Assembly (NCBI RefSeq): GCF_016406305.1 | Contig: NZ_CP066369.1 | Coordinates: forward strand, 886,501-950,500 | Source: Shewanella putrefaciens | Lineage (GTDB): Bacteria > Pseudomonadota > Gammaproteobacteria > Enterobacterales > Shewanellaceae | Direction: 5' to 3' | Length of the DNA stretch: 64,000 bases | Part shown: positions 27,301 to 35,199 of the stretch, piece by piece | How positions within the stretch are numbered: the stretch's first letter is position 1 | Layout: each line of letters starts with the position of its first letter | Notes under the pieces: generated by a model | What the model was told of the DNA's origin: nothing | Seen by the model: the letters and a program-made list of their open reading frames with translations, nothing else | Database searches by the model: none | Translations under genes and position numbers: made by a program

Positions 27301-27566
27301 CTGGCGACGGAAGTGACTTTCTTGATACCGTTGATATCTTGAATCGCCTCTTCAATCTTAATGTTGATGCCTTCTTCGATTTCCTGTGGCGCAGCGCCGG
27401 GATAGGCAACGGAAATATTCAGCAAATTGAGTTCAAATGAAGGAAAAACCTCCTTATTGATCAATACAGTGCTAAATAGACCCCCAATAAGCAGTGCCCA
27501 CATCAATAGGTTTGCCGCCACACTATTGCGGGCAAACCAGGCTAAAATCCCTTTTTGAGTGTCCAT
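24375..27566 (-). CDS. RND-family efflux transporter
   Basis: This 1063-residue inner-membrane pump of the resistance-nodulation-division superfamily is driven by protons and exports drugs or other hydrophobic compounds. It has 12 TM helices with two large periplasmic loops, the N-terminus LAWFARNSVAANLLMWALLIGG, and the TM4 proton-relay pair in GIVVDDAIVIGE. It belongs to the AcrB-like branch common in marine bacteria, with an ANLLMW N-terminus rather than the FFI start of AcrB. Its ATG overlaps the stop of the adaptor gene by one base (TAATG). No outer-membrane channel gene is nearby, so it probably uses a TolC encoded elsewhere. Substrate unknown. Confidence 0.93.
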   Translation of the reverse strand: MDTQKGILAWFARNSVAANLLMWALLIGGLFSTVLINKEVFPSFELNLLNISVAYPGAAPQEIEEGINIKIEEAIQDINGIKKVTSVASEGVGSITVEVEDGYDVQTVLDEAKLRLDAIATFPVNIEKPQIYKIEPENNVIWVSVYGDMTLHDMKELAKSVRDDLTQLPAVTRAKVTGVRDYEIGIEVSEDKLREYGLTFSQVAMAVQNSSIDLPGGSIRAEDGDILLRTKGQAYTGDDFANIVVTTRPDGSRVMLPQVATIKDDFEERLEYTRFNGKPAAIIEVTSVNDQNALDIAQQVKDYVEKRRATLPANAQLDTWGDLTHYLKGRLNMMMSNMFYGALLVFVILALFLDLKLAFWVMMGLPVCFLGTMLIMPLEPFSMTINMLTLFAFILVLGIVVDDAIVIGESAYSEVERHGHSIDNVIRGAQKVAMPATFGVLTTIAAFIPMLMVSGPMGIIWKSIGMVVIMCLAFSLVESKFILPAHLAHMKFKKPGEVTGFFGRLKAKFNDRVQHFIHHSYRNFLERCIQHRYNVVAAFIGVLILSIALVVSGKVRWVFFPDIPSDFIQVQLEMDEGSSEQNTLKVVQSIEEALYKMNDKMEQDNGSEVVKHSFINMSSRTSAFIFAELTKGEDRDVDGETIAAAWREQLPELLSVKKLDFNASGNGGGGGDISFRLTSSDLEELSAAARELKQKLATYEGVYDIADNFSSGSHEIRLKIRPEAEALGLTLSDLARQVRYGFYGYEAQRILRNKEEIKVMVRYPLEQRRTLGYLENMLIRTPQGKSVPFSTVAEVEKGESYASITRVDGKRAITIIANANKNKVEPSKVVQEIQEDFLPQLQVKYPKIQTALDGGSLDEQNAMVGLMQGFFFALFTIYALMAVPLKSYSQPLIIMSVIPFGIIGALFGHLVQGLAMSVLSLCGIVALAGVVVNDSLILVDFVNRAREQGQSVRQAAVDSGCYRFRAIILTSLTTFVGLVPIILERSLQAQIVIPMATSLAFGILFSTVVTLILVPLLYIILDDFRRTMSRFFHWWWRPKRVEDMHLGTTETHRVKLNTLSDQD

Positions 27567-28777
27567 TATTTCACTCCGGCAGCGGCAAGACTGGACTCAG
27601 GGGTATCTTCTGTGGGCGTCGCGACTGGTTGTGCCTCTTCACCAATCACCTTCACTAACTGGCCATTGGCCATATTGCTAAAGTGGGTGATGGCGACGCG
27701 CTCGCCGGTTTTCAAACTGTCTTTAATAAACACATGCTCAAGGTCGCTACGCACAACATTAACATGGCGCATTTCAACGATATTTTTATCGTTAATTAAA
27801 GCGACATGTTCATTGCGTACCACATAGCGTGGCAACTTCACTATGCCATCGACGGTGCGGCCCTTAATAACGGCATTCACAAAACTACCGTATTTGAGTG
27901 GCAAGCTGCCCTGTTTTTTATGTTCGCGCAGGTACGGATCTTTAATCTCGGCAACCAAGTAAACCATGCGATTGTCGGCATCGATCACGCCTTCGCTGCG
28001 GATAATATTGCCTTCCCAAGAGTTCATTTTTCCCGCTAGCGATGCGCTAAGGGTGACTTCGGTATCTGGATTATCGACGGATTCTAGGTAGGCTAAATCG
28101 TCATTTGAGATAGGTAAGCGGATTTCTGCAATACGGGTGTCATAGAGTTCACCTAGGTTAGTCCCCAAGGTAACGTATTGACCTAAATCGACATTCCTAG
28201 CTTTGATTATGCCGTCAAAGGGCGCACGTATCACAGTGCGTTCGAGGTTACGCTGCGCGCGGGCTAATGCGGCCTGGGCATATTTGACGTTAGCTTGTTC
28301 TTTCTTGAGCTGGGGAATACGTAGACCGAGCTCCGGCGGTAAGCCCTTGTCATAATCTTTGAATTCGATTTTGGCGACTTCGCCACGGGCAATTTCTTCA
28401 TTGAGCGCCGCGGTGGCTTGTGCCAGCGTGGCTTCGGCTTGCATCAAGTCGGCTTCGTAATCTGAAGGCTCGATTTGGGCCAGTTGTTCCCCTTTTTTGA
28501 CTATGCCACCTGCGACAAATTGAGGCGAGATGGTTAACATTCTGCCTTGAACTTCAGTGACGAGCTGAGTCTTATATTTAGGCGTCACTACACCGTAGGA
28601 AGGTAAATTCAGTGATACCGTTTTTTGTTCAACCTGGGTGACATCGACGATAGGGATAGGCATGTCTTCCGGTTTTTGTTCTGGCGTTTCCTTCGTCTTC
28701 ATTAATAAAGCTGCACCAACTATAAATAGCAGCAGGATAAAAAAAGGAGACAACCTCCTCAGTAGGGTTTTCATCAT
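27566..28777 (-). CDS. RND efflux periplasmic adaptor (membrane fusion protein)
   Basis: This 403-residue adaptor has an uncleaved N-terminal TM anchor (about residues 8-26), no lipobox, a lipoyl half-motif, a helical hairpin (about 95-190; YEADLMQAEATLAQATAAL ... KYAQAALARAQRNLERT) and the conserved IRAPFDGIIKARNVDLGQYV second lipoyl half. Beta-barrel and membrane-proximal domains follow. It links the downstream pump to an outer-membrane channel. Two adjacent ATGs are possible; I use the first, behind a weak GGATG. It is the first gene of the two-gene operon. Confidence 0.92.
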   Translation of the reverse strand: MMKTLLRRLSPFFILLLFIVGAALLMKTKETPEQKPEDMPIPIVDVTQVEQKTVSLNLPSYGVVTPKYKTQLVTEVQGRMLTISPQFVAGGIVKKGEQLAQIEPSDYEADLMQAEATLAQATAALNEEIARGEVAKIEFKDYDKGLPPELGLRIPQLKKEQANVKYAQAALARAQRNLERTVIRAPFDGIIKARNVDLGQYVTLGTNLGELYDTRIAEIRLPISNDDLAYLESVDNPDTEVTLSASLAGKMNSWEGNIIRSEGVIDADNRMVYLVAEIKDPYLREHKKQGSLPLKYGSFVNAVIKGRTVDGIVKLPRYVVRNEHVALINDKNIVEMRHVNVVRSDLEHVFIKDSLKTGERVAITHFSNMANGQLVKVIGEEAQPVATPTEDTPESSLAAAGVK

Positions 28778-29092
28778 ATGATTGTTACATCCATGCTAAT
28801 CGCGTAATGGGCTTAAAGTACCAGAGTCGGACGCACCAATAAATTCATTTTTGTAAATAAAATGTGTCCAAAAATAATATTGAAAGATCGAATACTTAAC
28901 TCTGTGGGCTGATTGGTGAAAATAAGAGCAATATTGTGGCAGGTAAAGCGTTTTTGAGTAAATAACACCGACCTAAGTGGTTGAGCATATAACGGACAGA
29001 ATGTGGGATATGGCCTAGGTACAGCTAATAAAAAAGCCGCATTATTTGCGGCTTTTTTACATAGAGAGCGGCTTTTTACATAGAGAAAGAGT
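28778..29092. other. Intergenic region between srmB-like gene and RND operon
   Basis: These 315 bases carry the RND operon's upstream side near 28778 and the terminator of the helicase gene at 29030-29058. A stop-free minus-strand stretch across it has no ribosome site and runs through the terminator, so I do not call it. Confidence 0.5.
29030..29058 (-). terminator. Intrinsic terminator of the srmB-like helicase gene
   Basis: AAAAAGCCGCA-TTAT-TGCGGCTTTTTT forms a tight hairpin with a T run on the minus strand, about 35 bases after the helicase stop. Confidence 0.9.
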
Positions 29093-30355
29093 CTAGGACT
29101 TTTTCTTTCTCGCAATTTTACTGGCTTTTTTCGCCGCTTCTTTTTTGCTGGTCTTTTTAGCGGCTTCCTTCGCCTTGACCTTAGCTTTTTTCTTGGTTGG
29201 CGTGCGGGCTTCTTTATTTTTAGGGCGCAATTCTTCGATCACGCGGCGCTTCAAGGGTTGTTCGATATAACGTTCAATCTTACCAACGATACGCATATCG
29301 TGGGCTTCGGCCAGTGAAATCGCTGTACCCTTAGCTCCCGCGCGGCCCGTACGGCCAATACGATGGATATAAGTGTCGGCCGAGCGTGGCATATCAAAGT
29401 TGATAACATGGGTGATATCGTCGATATCGATCCCGCGGGCAGCCACATCGGTTGCGAGTAAGACGTTGACCTCACCCTTAGTGAAACGGCTCAGCGCTTG
29501 GAAACGTTTCTTTTGTTCCATGTCACCACGCATAAAGGCGCAGGCGATACCGGCTTTAAGTAATTGACCTTCAAGGCTAGAAACAATGTCGCGAGTCTTA
29601 ACGAAGACGATGGCGCGCTTCACATCTTCTTGGCGCAGCAAGTGACACAGCAGGGCAAACTTATGCTCTTTATCGTCGGCTAGATGGATCCATTGGTGGA
29701 TCTTGGCCTTTTCGCTGCGGGGAGCATCGACATCGATTTCGATAGGATCATTTAGCACTTCACGGGCAAAACGATGTACGCCACCGCCTTCTAAGGTCGC
29801 AGAAAACAACATATTTTGTTTACGGCCTTGGGCTTCGAGGGCGATAGCTTGCACGACAGATGAAAAGCCCATATCGAGCATGCGATCGGCTTCATCTATG
29901 ATTAACACATCGACTTCTTCCGCGGTGAACTTACCCTTATCTAAGTATTCCATCAGACGACCGGGGGTGGCGACCAAAATGTCGACATTGCCCGCTAAGG
30001 CTTCTTCCTGTGGTGCATAGGGAACGCCGCCGGTGATGATGGCGATATCTAACCCTTGGCCCGTGGCTAAGTGGCTAGCATAACGGTGAATTTGGCTGGC
30101 TAACTCACGGGTAGGTGTGAGGATCAAAATGCGAGCTTGCCCTGGGAATCGACGGGGAAAGTCGATTAAATGTTGTAATGCGGGCAGTAAAAAGCTTGCG
30201 GTTTTGCCTGTGCCTGTCGGGGCGCGCGCCAGAATATCCCTTTGCTCTAGGGCATAAGGAATGGTTTCTTGCTGGATAGTGGTGGGCGAATGATGCCCCA
30301 TGGCTTTAAGTGACTCTAATAAGCTAGGGTCAAGCTGGAAATCTTCAAATTGCAT
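29093..30355 (-). CDS. srmB: DEAD-box RNA helicase, SrmB-like
   Basis: The 420-residue protein has all DEAD-box motifs in order: Q motif FxLDPSLLESLKAMGHHSPTTIQ, motif I APTGTGKT (about residues 45-52), PTRELA, motif II IIDEADRMLDMGF, SAT (LFSATLE), and HRIGRTGRAG. After residue 377 a Lys/Ala-rich tail (KKKAKVKAKEAAKKTSKK and more) probably binds RNA. SrmB helps early assembly of the 50S ribosomal subunit. The assignment over RhlE or RhlB rests on overall similarity and on the nearby trmN6 gene, which is srmB's neighbour in E. coli. Confidence 0.85.
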   Translation of the reverse strand: MQFEDFQLDPSLLESLKAMGHHSPTTIQQETIPYALEQRDILARAPTGTGKTASFLLPALQHLIDFPRRFPGQARILILTPTRELASQIHRYASHLATGQGLDIAIITGGVPYAPQEEALAGNVDILVATPGRLMEYLDKGKFTAEEVDVLIIDEADRMLDMGFSSVVQAIALEAQGRKQNMLFSATLEGGGVHRFAREVLNDPIEIDVDAPRSEKAKIHQWIHLADDKEHKFALLCHLLRQEDVKRAIVFVKTRDIVSSLEGQLLKAGIACAFMRGDMEQKKRFQALSRFTKGEVNVLLATDVAARGIDIDDITHVINFDMPRSADTYIHRIGRTGRAGAKGTAISLAEAHDMRIVGKIERYIEQPLKRRVIEELRPKNKEARTPTKKKAKVKAKEAAKKTSKKEAAKKASKIARKKKS

Positions 30356-30590
30356 GCGCGGCGTCTCGACGGATAATAGCGCAGCATTATAAAGGTTATA
30401 GCGATTAACTTAAATAACTTATCTAGATCTCCTGTGTTTATCTTCTGTGCAAGTGATGTTTCATGGTGAAAGCATTAAAATAATAAATGTTAAATCAATT
30501 CATTAGCGTTGATTTTATCGCGAATTAAGCCTTTCAATGGATTTGTTAAACTTAGCTGCATTTATTTTGGCTGGCGGTGAGGGGACAAGA

Positions 30591-31307
30591 TTAGAGCTTA
30601 AGGTAAAAATCTTGGGTTAATTGCGCCATGGCTCGTGTGTATTGCCCTGATATTTCGCGAATGGTGAAGTTACTCACCTTAGGTTGTATATCTACATGAG
30701 TTGGGGTTGCAAGTAGGCATAAAACCCTATTGGCTGATTTGCCTACCACACTGATAAGGTTGACTTGTTCTACCAAACAGAGCGGCGATTGTGACAAAAG
30801 CTGATTAAAGCGCGTGAGGCTTTGGATAGGCAGAATTAAGCTAGCTTGCCCCTGCGGGATCAGGCATAAGGCTATCGCATTGAGTAGGGCGGTGAAGCTT
30901 AAGCTATCCGTGTGACGGGCCATAGCGCGTTGGGATTGCTGCGCCTGTGGGCCGTGCTCAAAATAGGGTGGGTTGCAGATGATATGGTCGAAAACACCTT
31001 GGTATTCAATTTGTTGACTAACGTTTTGGATGCTGTCATTGATTAAGCTAAGCCGTTGGTTCCAAGGACTCTGGGCTATATTGTGCTGACACGCTAAGGC
31101 GGCTTTGTGGTCTAATTCGACACAAAGGATCTCGGCCAGGCTGCGTTGGGCCGCCATTAAACTGAGTAAGCCACTTCCCGCACCTATATCTAAAATGCGC
31201 GTCGCATTTGTCAGCGGTGCCCAGGCGCCTAAGATCACGCCATCGGTACTCACGCTCATGCCGCAATGCATGTCATCAATATGGAATTGTTTGAAAGTAA
31301 ATGCCAT
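30591..31307 (-). CDS. trmN6: tRNA1(Val) (adenine(37)-N6)-methyltransferase
   Basis: The enzyme methylates N6 of A37 in tRNA1(Val) using S-adenosylmethionine. The 238-residue protein has the [21 protein letters not shown] start, SAM motif [14 protein letters not shown] near residue 40, and the catalytic N6-adenine motif NPPYFEHG near residue 115. These match E. coli YfiC. It lies upstream of the srmB-like gene on the same strand, separated by 235 bases, whereas in E. coli the two are divergent neighbours. Confidence 0.9.
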   Translation of the reverse strand: MAFTFKQFHIDDMHCGMSVSTDGVILGAWAPLTNATRILDIGAGSGLLSLMAAQRSLAEILCVELDHKAALACQHNIAQSPWNQRLSLINDSIQNVSQQIEYQGVFDHIICNPPYFEHGPQAQQSQRAMARHTDSLSFTALLNAIALCLIPQGQASLILPIQSLTRFNQLLSQSPLCLVEQVNLISVVGKSANRVLCLLATPTHVDIQPKVSNFTIREISGQYTRAMAQLTQDFYLKL

Positions 31308-31846
31308 GGGAGATCTATTATGGGTCGAGTGTGGGATTAACGCTTGATGGACTGCCGGTATTCTACGTCTAGCTTGGCGTTTTTAGCTAACGCTTTTAAA
31401 CGGTATCTTGACCATTTTTGTATGAATCTGTCCTATGAATACCCGCGCGGATATCTTAGCTATTTCCTATCGATTGCTTCAGATTTCACTTAATTGAGGG
31501 TTTAATTTATTACCTTAGTAACCCTAGGTTAGCAGTTAGTTAGCATTATTTTGCTTTTTTAACTGATTAAGCTCTGCTGGCTTGCATTGATGTTTGAAGT
31601 CTGCTATTAGTTTCGCCCCCATTTTTAATCACTTTTATGATTAACGGATAGGTAAACGAGTTTTGTGGTGAATAAAACCGCTTTAAAGCCGGTTTTAGTG
31701 CTGCCACTGACTATAGACTCGACAGATATCGAACATATTTACCACGGAATTGTGTAAACATAGATTTGCATTCCGGATGGGCTTTGTTTTAGCTATGGCT
31801 AATCGACACATAATCACTTAAGTTTGTCAAAAAACAATAAGACAAG
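31308..31846. other. Intergenic region upstream of brnQ and trmN6
   Basis: This 539-base stretch separates divergent genes. A near-perfect palindrome AAAACCGC-TTTAAAG-CCGGTTTT lies at 31674-31696, possibly a hairpin or operator. No open frame with a ribosome site, no tRNA and no repeat is evident. I cannot assign promoters with confidence. Confidence 0.4.
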
Positions 31847-33262
31847 ATGGGGCTTTCAGTGCAAGACAATCACATGAGTATCGGGGATACATTAGGCTTA
31901 GGTTTTATGACCTTTGCATTTTTTTTGGGCGCAGGTAACTTAATATTTCCCCCTTTTGCAGGGATGTTAGCCGGTGGCAATATGCCCCTCGCCATGCTGG
32001 GTTTTTTAATCACCGCCGTAGGTTTACCTTTAGTTGGCCTCATTGCAGTCGCTAAGGCTCAAGGTAAGGTTATGGCTATGCTGCCAGTATTTGCAGCAAC
32101 GGCATTGGCAATTGCGATTTATATTATTATTGGCCCTGCATTTGCCGCGCCGCGTACCGGTTTAGTGGCCTATGAGATTGGTGCTAAGCCCTTTATCGGT
32201 AACACCAGTGCGACGATTTTGCTTGGTCATTTAAGCCTCAACCTATCGCAACTGATTTATACCTTAGGTTTCTTCGCTGTCACTATGTTATTGGCACTTT
32301 TCCCCGGTAAGTTACTCGACAGTGTCGGTAAAGTGCTAACGCCTATCCTATTGATATTGTTAGTCGGATTGGCTGCATCTGTGCTATTTCTGCCCGCGTC
32401 TGAAGTCGGGCAAGCCGTAGGGGATTATCAACATCACCCGCTGACCAAAGGTATTTTGGAAGGCTATAACACTATGGATACCTTAGCGTCCTTGATGTTT
32501 GGTATGTTGATTATCGATATCCTGCGTAAAAAGGGGATAGATCAGCCGAGTGCGCAAACTAAGTATCTGATCCGCGCTGCTTTTATCGCCGCAGCCGGGC
32601 TTGCTTTTGTTTATGTTTCTTTGTTCTTTTTAGGGGCAACGGCCGGGGATATCGCTATTGGCGCTAAAAATGGCGGCGAGATTTTAACAAATTACGTCAC
32701 CCATGAATTTGGTAGCTTAGGCACGGTTTTACTCTCAACTGTTGTGACCTTAGCCTGTTTAACTACGGCGGTTGGCCTAGTGAGTGCTTGCTCCGAGTTC
32801 TTCAATGAGCTGATGCCAAAATTATCCTACCGTTTGTTAGTGGTCCTGCTAAGTGCTATCTGCGCCGTGATCGCCAACGTCGGCTTAACTCAGCTTATCG
32901 CCATTAGTATTCCAGTGTTGATGATGATTTATCCTGTGGCTATTGCTCTGGTTGCCGTGACTTTCTTGACCTCGCATTTTGCCAAGCCGCAGTTTGCCCA
33001 CCGTGCGACGCTGTCAGTGGCGCTGTTGTTTGGGATCTTCGATGGTATGAAGGTGGCGGCAAAAAGTTTAACGGGCGTCGATGGTAAAGGGATTAACGCT
33101 ATTGCCCAGTGGTTTATCGATAGCGTGAGTGGCATGGCGCCTACTCTGTCAATTTTGCCATTGTATGAGGAAGGTATGGCCTGGTTACTGCCGACCCTTG
33201 TAGTTATCGTGCTTTGTTTGCTCTTAGGTCGCGGCGGCGCTAAAACCGTGACAACCGCTTAA
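31847..33262 (+). CDS. brnQ: Branched-chain amino acid Na+ symporter (LIVCS, BrnQ)
   Basis: BrnQ imports leucine, isoleucine and valine with Na+. This 471-residue protein has about 12 TM helices and the family signature GLGFMTFAFFLGAGNLIFPPFAG at its N-terminus (first 11 residues of the core: GLGFMTFAFFL). The start is uncertain: ATG 31847 is used here, but GTG 31859, which has GGGG six bases upstream, or ATG 31874 would also give complete proteins. The gene is monocistronic, with an intrinsic terminator just upstream of xerD. Confidence 0.9.
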   Translation: MGLSVQDNHMSIGDTLGLGFMTFAFFLGAGNLIFPPFAGMLAGGNMPLAMLGFLITAVGLPLVGLIAVAKAQGKVMAMLPVFAATALAIAIYIIIGPAFAAPRTGLVAYEIGAKPFIGNTSATILLGHLSLNLSQLIYTLGFFAVTMLLALFPGKLLDSVGKVLTPILLILLVGLAASVLFLPASEVGQAVGDYQHHPLTKGILEGYNTMDTLASLMFGMLIIDILRKKGIDQPSAQTKYLIRAAFIAAAGLAFVYVSLFFLGATAGDIAIGAKNGGEILTNYVTHEFGSLGTVLLSTVVTLACLTTAVGLVSACSEFFNELMPKLSYRLLVVLLSAICAVIANVGLTQLIAISIPVLMMIYPVAIALVAVTFLTSHFAKPQFAHRATLSVALLFGIFDGMKVAAKSLTGVDGKGINAIAQWFIDSVSGMAPTLSILPLYEEGMAWLLPTLVVIVLCLLLGRGGAKTVTTA

Positions 33263-33301
33263 GGGAAAGTCTGACTGTCCTAGTTTAATTAGGTTAATAT
33301 C

Positions 33302-33332
33302 AACGGCGTATCATTCGATTACGCCGTTTTTT
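33302..33332 (+). terminator. Intrinsic terminator between brnQ and xerD
   Basis: The stem AACGGCGTA / TACGCCGTT (9 bp, 9-base loop) is followed by a T run. The T run ends just before the xerD ribosome site TGGAG, so xerD needs its own promoter within or beyond brnQ, or read-through. Confidence 0.88.
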
Positions 33333-33343
33333 ATGGAGTTTTT

Positions 33344-34246
33344 GTGCCTAAGACATATCGCAGCGATCCAATTATCGATGCCTTTCTTGATGATCTCTGG
33401 TCCAGCAAGGGGCTAAGTGATAATACACTCAGTGCCTATCGTACCGATTTACGCCATTTTGAGCGTTATCAGGGGAAGCGAGGGCTGACGCTAATTGAGG
33501 TCTCACAGTTGGATGTCCGTGCCTATCTGGCATACCGGGTCGAGCAAGACTTTGCCCGCACTAGCAGTGCTAGATTGCTCAGTAGCTTACGGCGTTTCTA
33601 TACTTACTTACTGCAGACCAAGCAGATATCCATCGACCCTATGGCCTTGGTTGAATCCCCTAAGTTAACCCGGCATTTGCCCAATTCTTTAAGTGAATCC
33701 CAGGTTGATAGGCTGCTCGCAGAGCCGAATGTTGATGATCCCGTCGAATGCCGTGATAAAGCCATGCTGGAACTTTTATATGCCACTGGGCTTAGGGTGA
33801 GCGAACTCGTCGGTTTAACGATGGAGCAGATGAGTTTACGCCAAGGCTTAGTGCGCATTGTGGGTAAGGGCGGTAAAGAACGCTTAGTGCCCTTAGGGGA
33901 GCTCGCCATCACCGAGGTTGAAGCCTATTTGAAGTTTGCGCGTCAGGAACTGCTGGGGCATAAACAGTCGGATGTTGTCTTTCCCTCGAAGCGTGGGCAA
34001 ATGATGACACGGCAAACCTTCTGGCATCGTATTAAGCTCTATGCTTTGCGGGCAGGGATCGAAACGCCATTATCGCCCCATACCCTGCGCCATGCCTTTG
34101 CGACCCATTTGCTTAACCATGGCGCCGATTTGCGGGTGGTGCAATTGCTTTTAGGACACAGTGATTTATCCACTACCCAGATTTACACCCATGTGGCGCG
34201 GGCAAGATTGCAGGAGCTACATCAACAGCACCATCCGCGGGGTTGA
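33344..34246 (+). CDS. xerD: Site-specific tyrosine recombinase XerD
   Basis: XerD acts with XerC at the dif site to resolve chromosome dimers, under control of FtsK. The 300-residue protein has the N-terminal SAM-like core-binding domain (FLDDLWSSKGLSDNTLSAYR) and the catalytic residues: R151 in ATGLRVSEL, Lys in IVGKGGKERLVPLG, HTLRHAFATHLL, LGHSDLSTTQIYTH with the C-terminal nucleophile Tyr. GTG 33344 follows TGGAG. The gene order xerD-dsbC-recJ is the same as in E. coli, which confirms XerD over XerC. Confidence 0.96.
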   Translation: MPKTYRSDPIIDAFLDDLWSSKGLSDNTLSAYRTDLRHFERYQGKRGLTLIEVSQLDVRAYLAYRVEQDFARTSSARLLSSLRRFYTYLLQTKQISIDPMALVESPKLTRHLPNSLSESQVDRLLAEPNVDDPVECRDKAMLELLYATGLRVSELVGLTMEQMSLRQGLVRIVGKGGKERLVPLGELAITEVEAYLKFARQELLGHKQSDVVFPSKRGQMMTRQTFWHRIKLYALRAGIETPLSPHTLRHAFATHLLNHGADLRVVQLLLGHSDLSTTQIYTHVARARLQELHQQHHPRG

Positions 34247-34379
34247 ATTTAGTTACAGTATAAATTTGCATTCTGCAGCGCTTGTATGTAACTTTTTGCC
34301 CCCATACCGGGTCTATTGAGTAGATCGCGTAAAACGACCCCAATATCTCGCTACTGCGACCCAATTTATAGGATTTACC

Positions 34380-35105
34380 ATGAAGTTGACCCGAGCATTA
34401 TCCTTAGTTTTCGCGCTTGTTGTTGCGCCGCTGGCCCATGCAGCGACCGCCACGACTCCCGACACCGCTGCGATTAAACAAAAACTCAGTGAGATGTTAG
34501 ATGTTGAAGTGATTTCAATGCAGGATTCGCCGATTGATGGCTTATACCAGGCCATGACTAACCGTGGTGTGCTTTATATCAGTCGTGATGGCTCAAAGCT
34601 ATTCCACGGTAATTTATACGATATGGATAAGGGAATGAAAAACCTGACAGAAGCGGCGTTAGCAGGCCCGCGTTTGTCCATGATGAAGCCCCTTGAAGAC
34701 CATATGCTGATCTATAAAGCTAAGGATGAAAAACACGTAGTTACAGTGTTTACCGATGTAAGCTGTGGCTATTGCCGTAAGTTACATAGCCAAATGGCCG
34801 ACTACAATAAGCTAGGTATTACAGTGCGTTACTTAGCCTTCCCACGCGCGGGCGTGCCGTCAGCGAATGCCGACGAAATGCAAGCCATTTGGTGTGCTAA
34901 GGATCCTTTAAAAGCCATGACCGATGCTAAAGCGGGCAGTAAAGTTGCCGCGGCAACCTGTGATGCAAAAATTGCCGAGCAGTACGAGTTAGGTTCTAGC
35001 TTTGGTGTGAACGGCACGCCGGCTATGATCCTTGACGATGGCAGTATGATCCCAGGTTATCAACCACCTGCTGATCTGCTACGCACCTTAGAAGCGCGTC
35101 AATAA
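34380..35105 (+). CDS. dsbC: Thiol:disulfide isomerase DsbC
   Basis: DsbC is a periplasmic dimeric protein that reshuffles wrong disulfides and is kept reduced by DsbD. The 241-residue precursor has a signal peptide ending AHA near residue 21, an N-terminal dimerisation domain, and the thioredoxin-fold active site CGYC at C129/C132 in FTDVSCGYCRKLH. The cis-Pro loop is GTPAMIL. It lies between xerD and recJ as in E. coli and ends at its own terminator. Confidence 0.95.
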   Translation: MKLTRALSLVFALVVAPLAHAATATTPDTAAIKQKLSEMLDVEVISMQDSPIDGLYQAMTNRGVLYISRDGSKLFHGNLYDMDKGMKNLTEAALAGPRLSMMKPLEDHMLIYKAKDEKHVVTVFTDVSCGYCRKLHSQMADYNKLGITVRYLAFPRAGVPSANADEMQAIWCAKDPLKAMTDAKAGSKVAAATCDAKIAEQYELGSSFGVNGTPAMILDDGSMIPGYQPPADLLRTLEARQ

Positions 35106-35133
35106 CAGCCTTTACCGAAAAATTTCTCCTATT

Positions 35134-35160
35134 AAGGTGAGCTTAAGGCTCACCTTTTTG
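35134..35160 (+). terminator. Intrinsic terminator after dsbC
   Basis: The stem AAGGTGAGC / GCTCACCTT closes a 5-base loop and is followed by TTTG, 28 bases past the dsbC stop and 40 before recJ. Confidence 0.85.
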
Positions 35161-35199
35161 TTATCTTAGTGCCCATGATTTCTCGAGAGTTTAAGTCCC

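Noticed and set aside
28813..29115. Open minus-strand frame of about 100 codons between the helicase and RND adaptor genes
   Set aside because: It has no ribosome site, runs through the helicase terminator hairpin and overlaps the helicase 3' end; the composition does not look like a protein.
31674..31696. Palindrome AAAACCGC...CCGGTTTT as a possible terminator
   Set aside because: No gene ends nearby on either strand that it could terminate; kept only as an unexplained structure in the intergenic entry.
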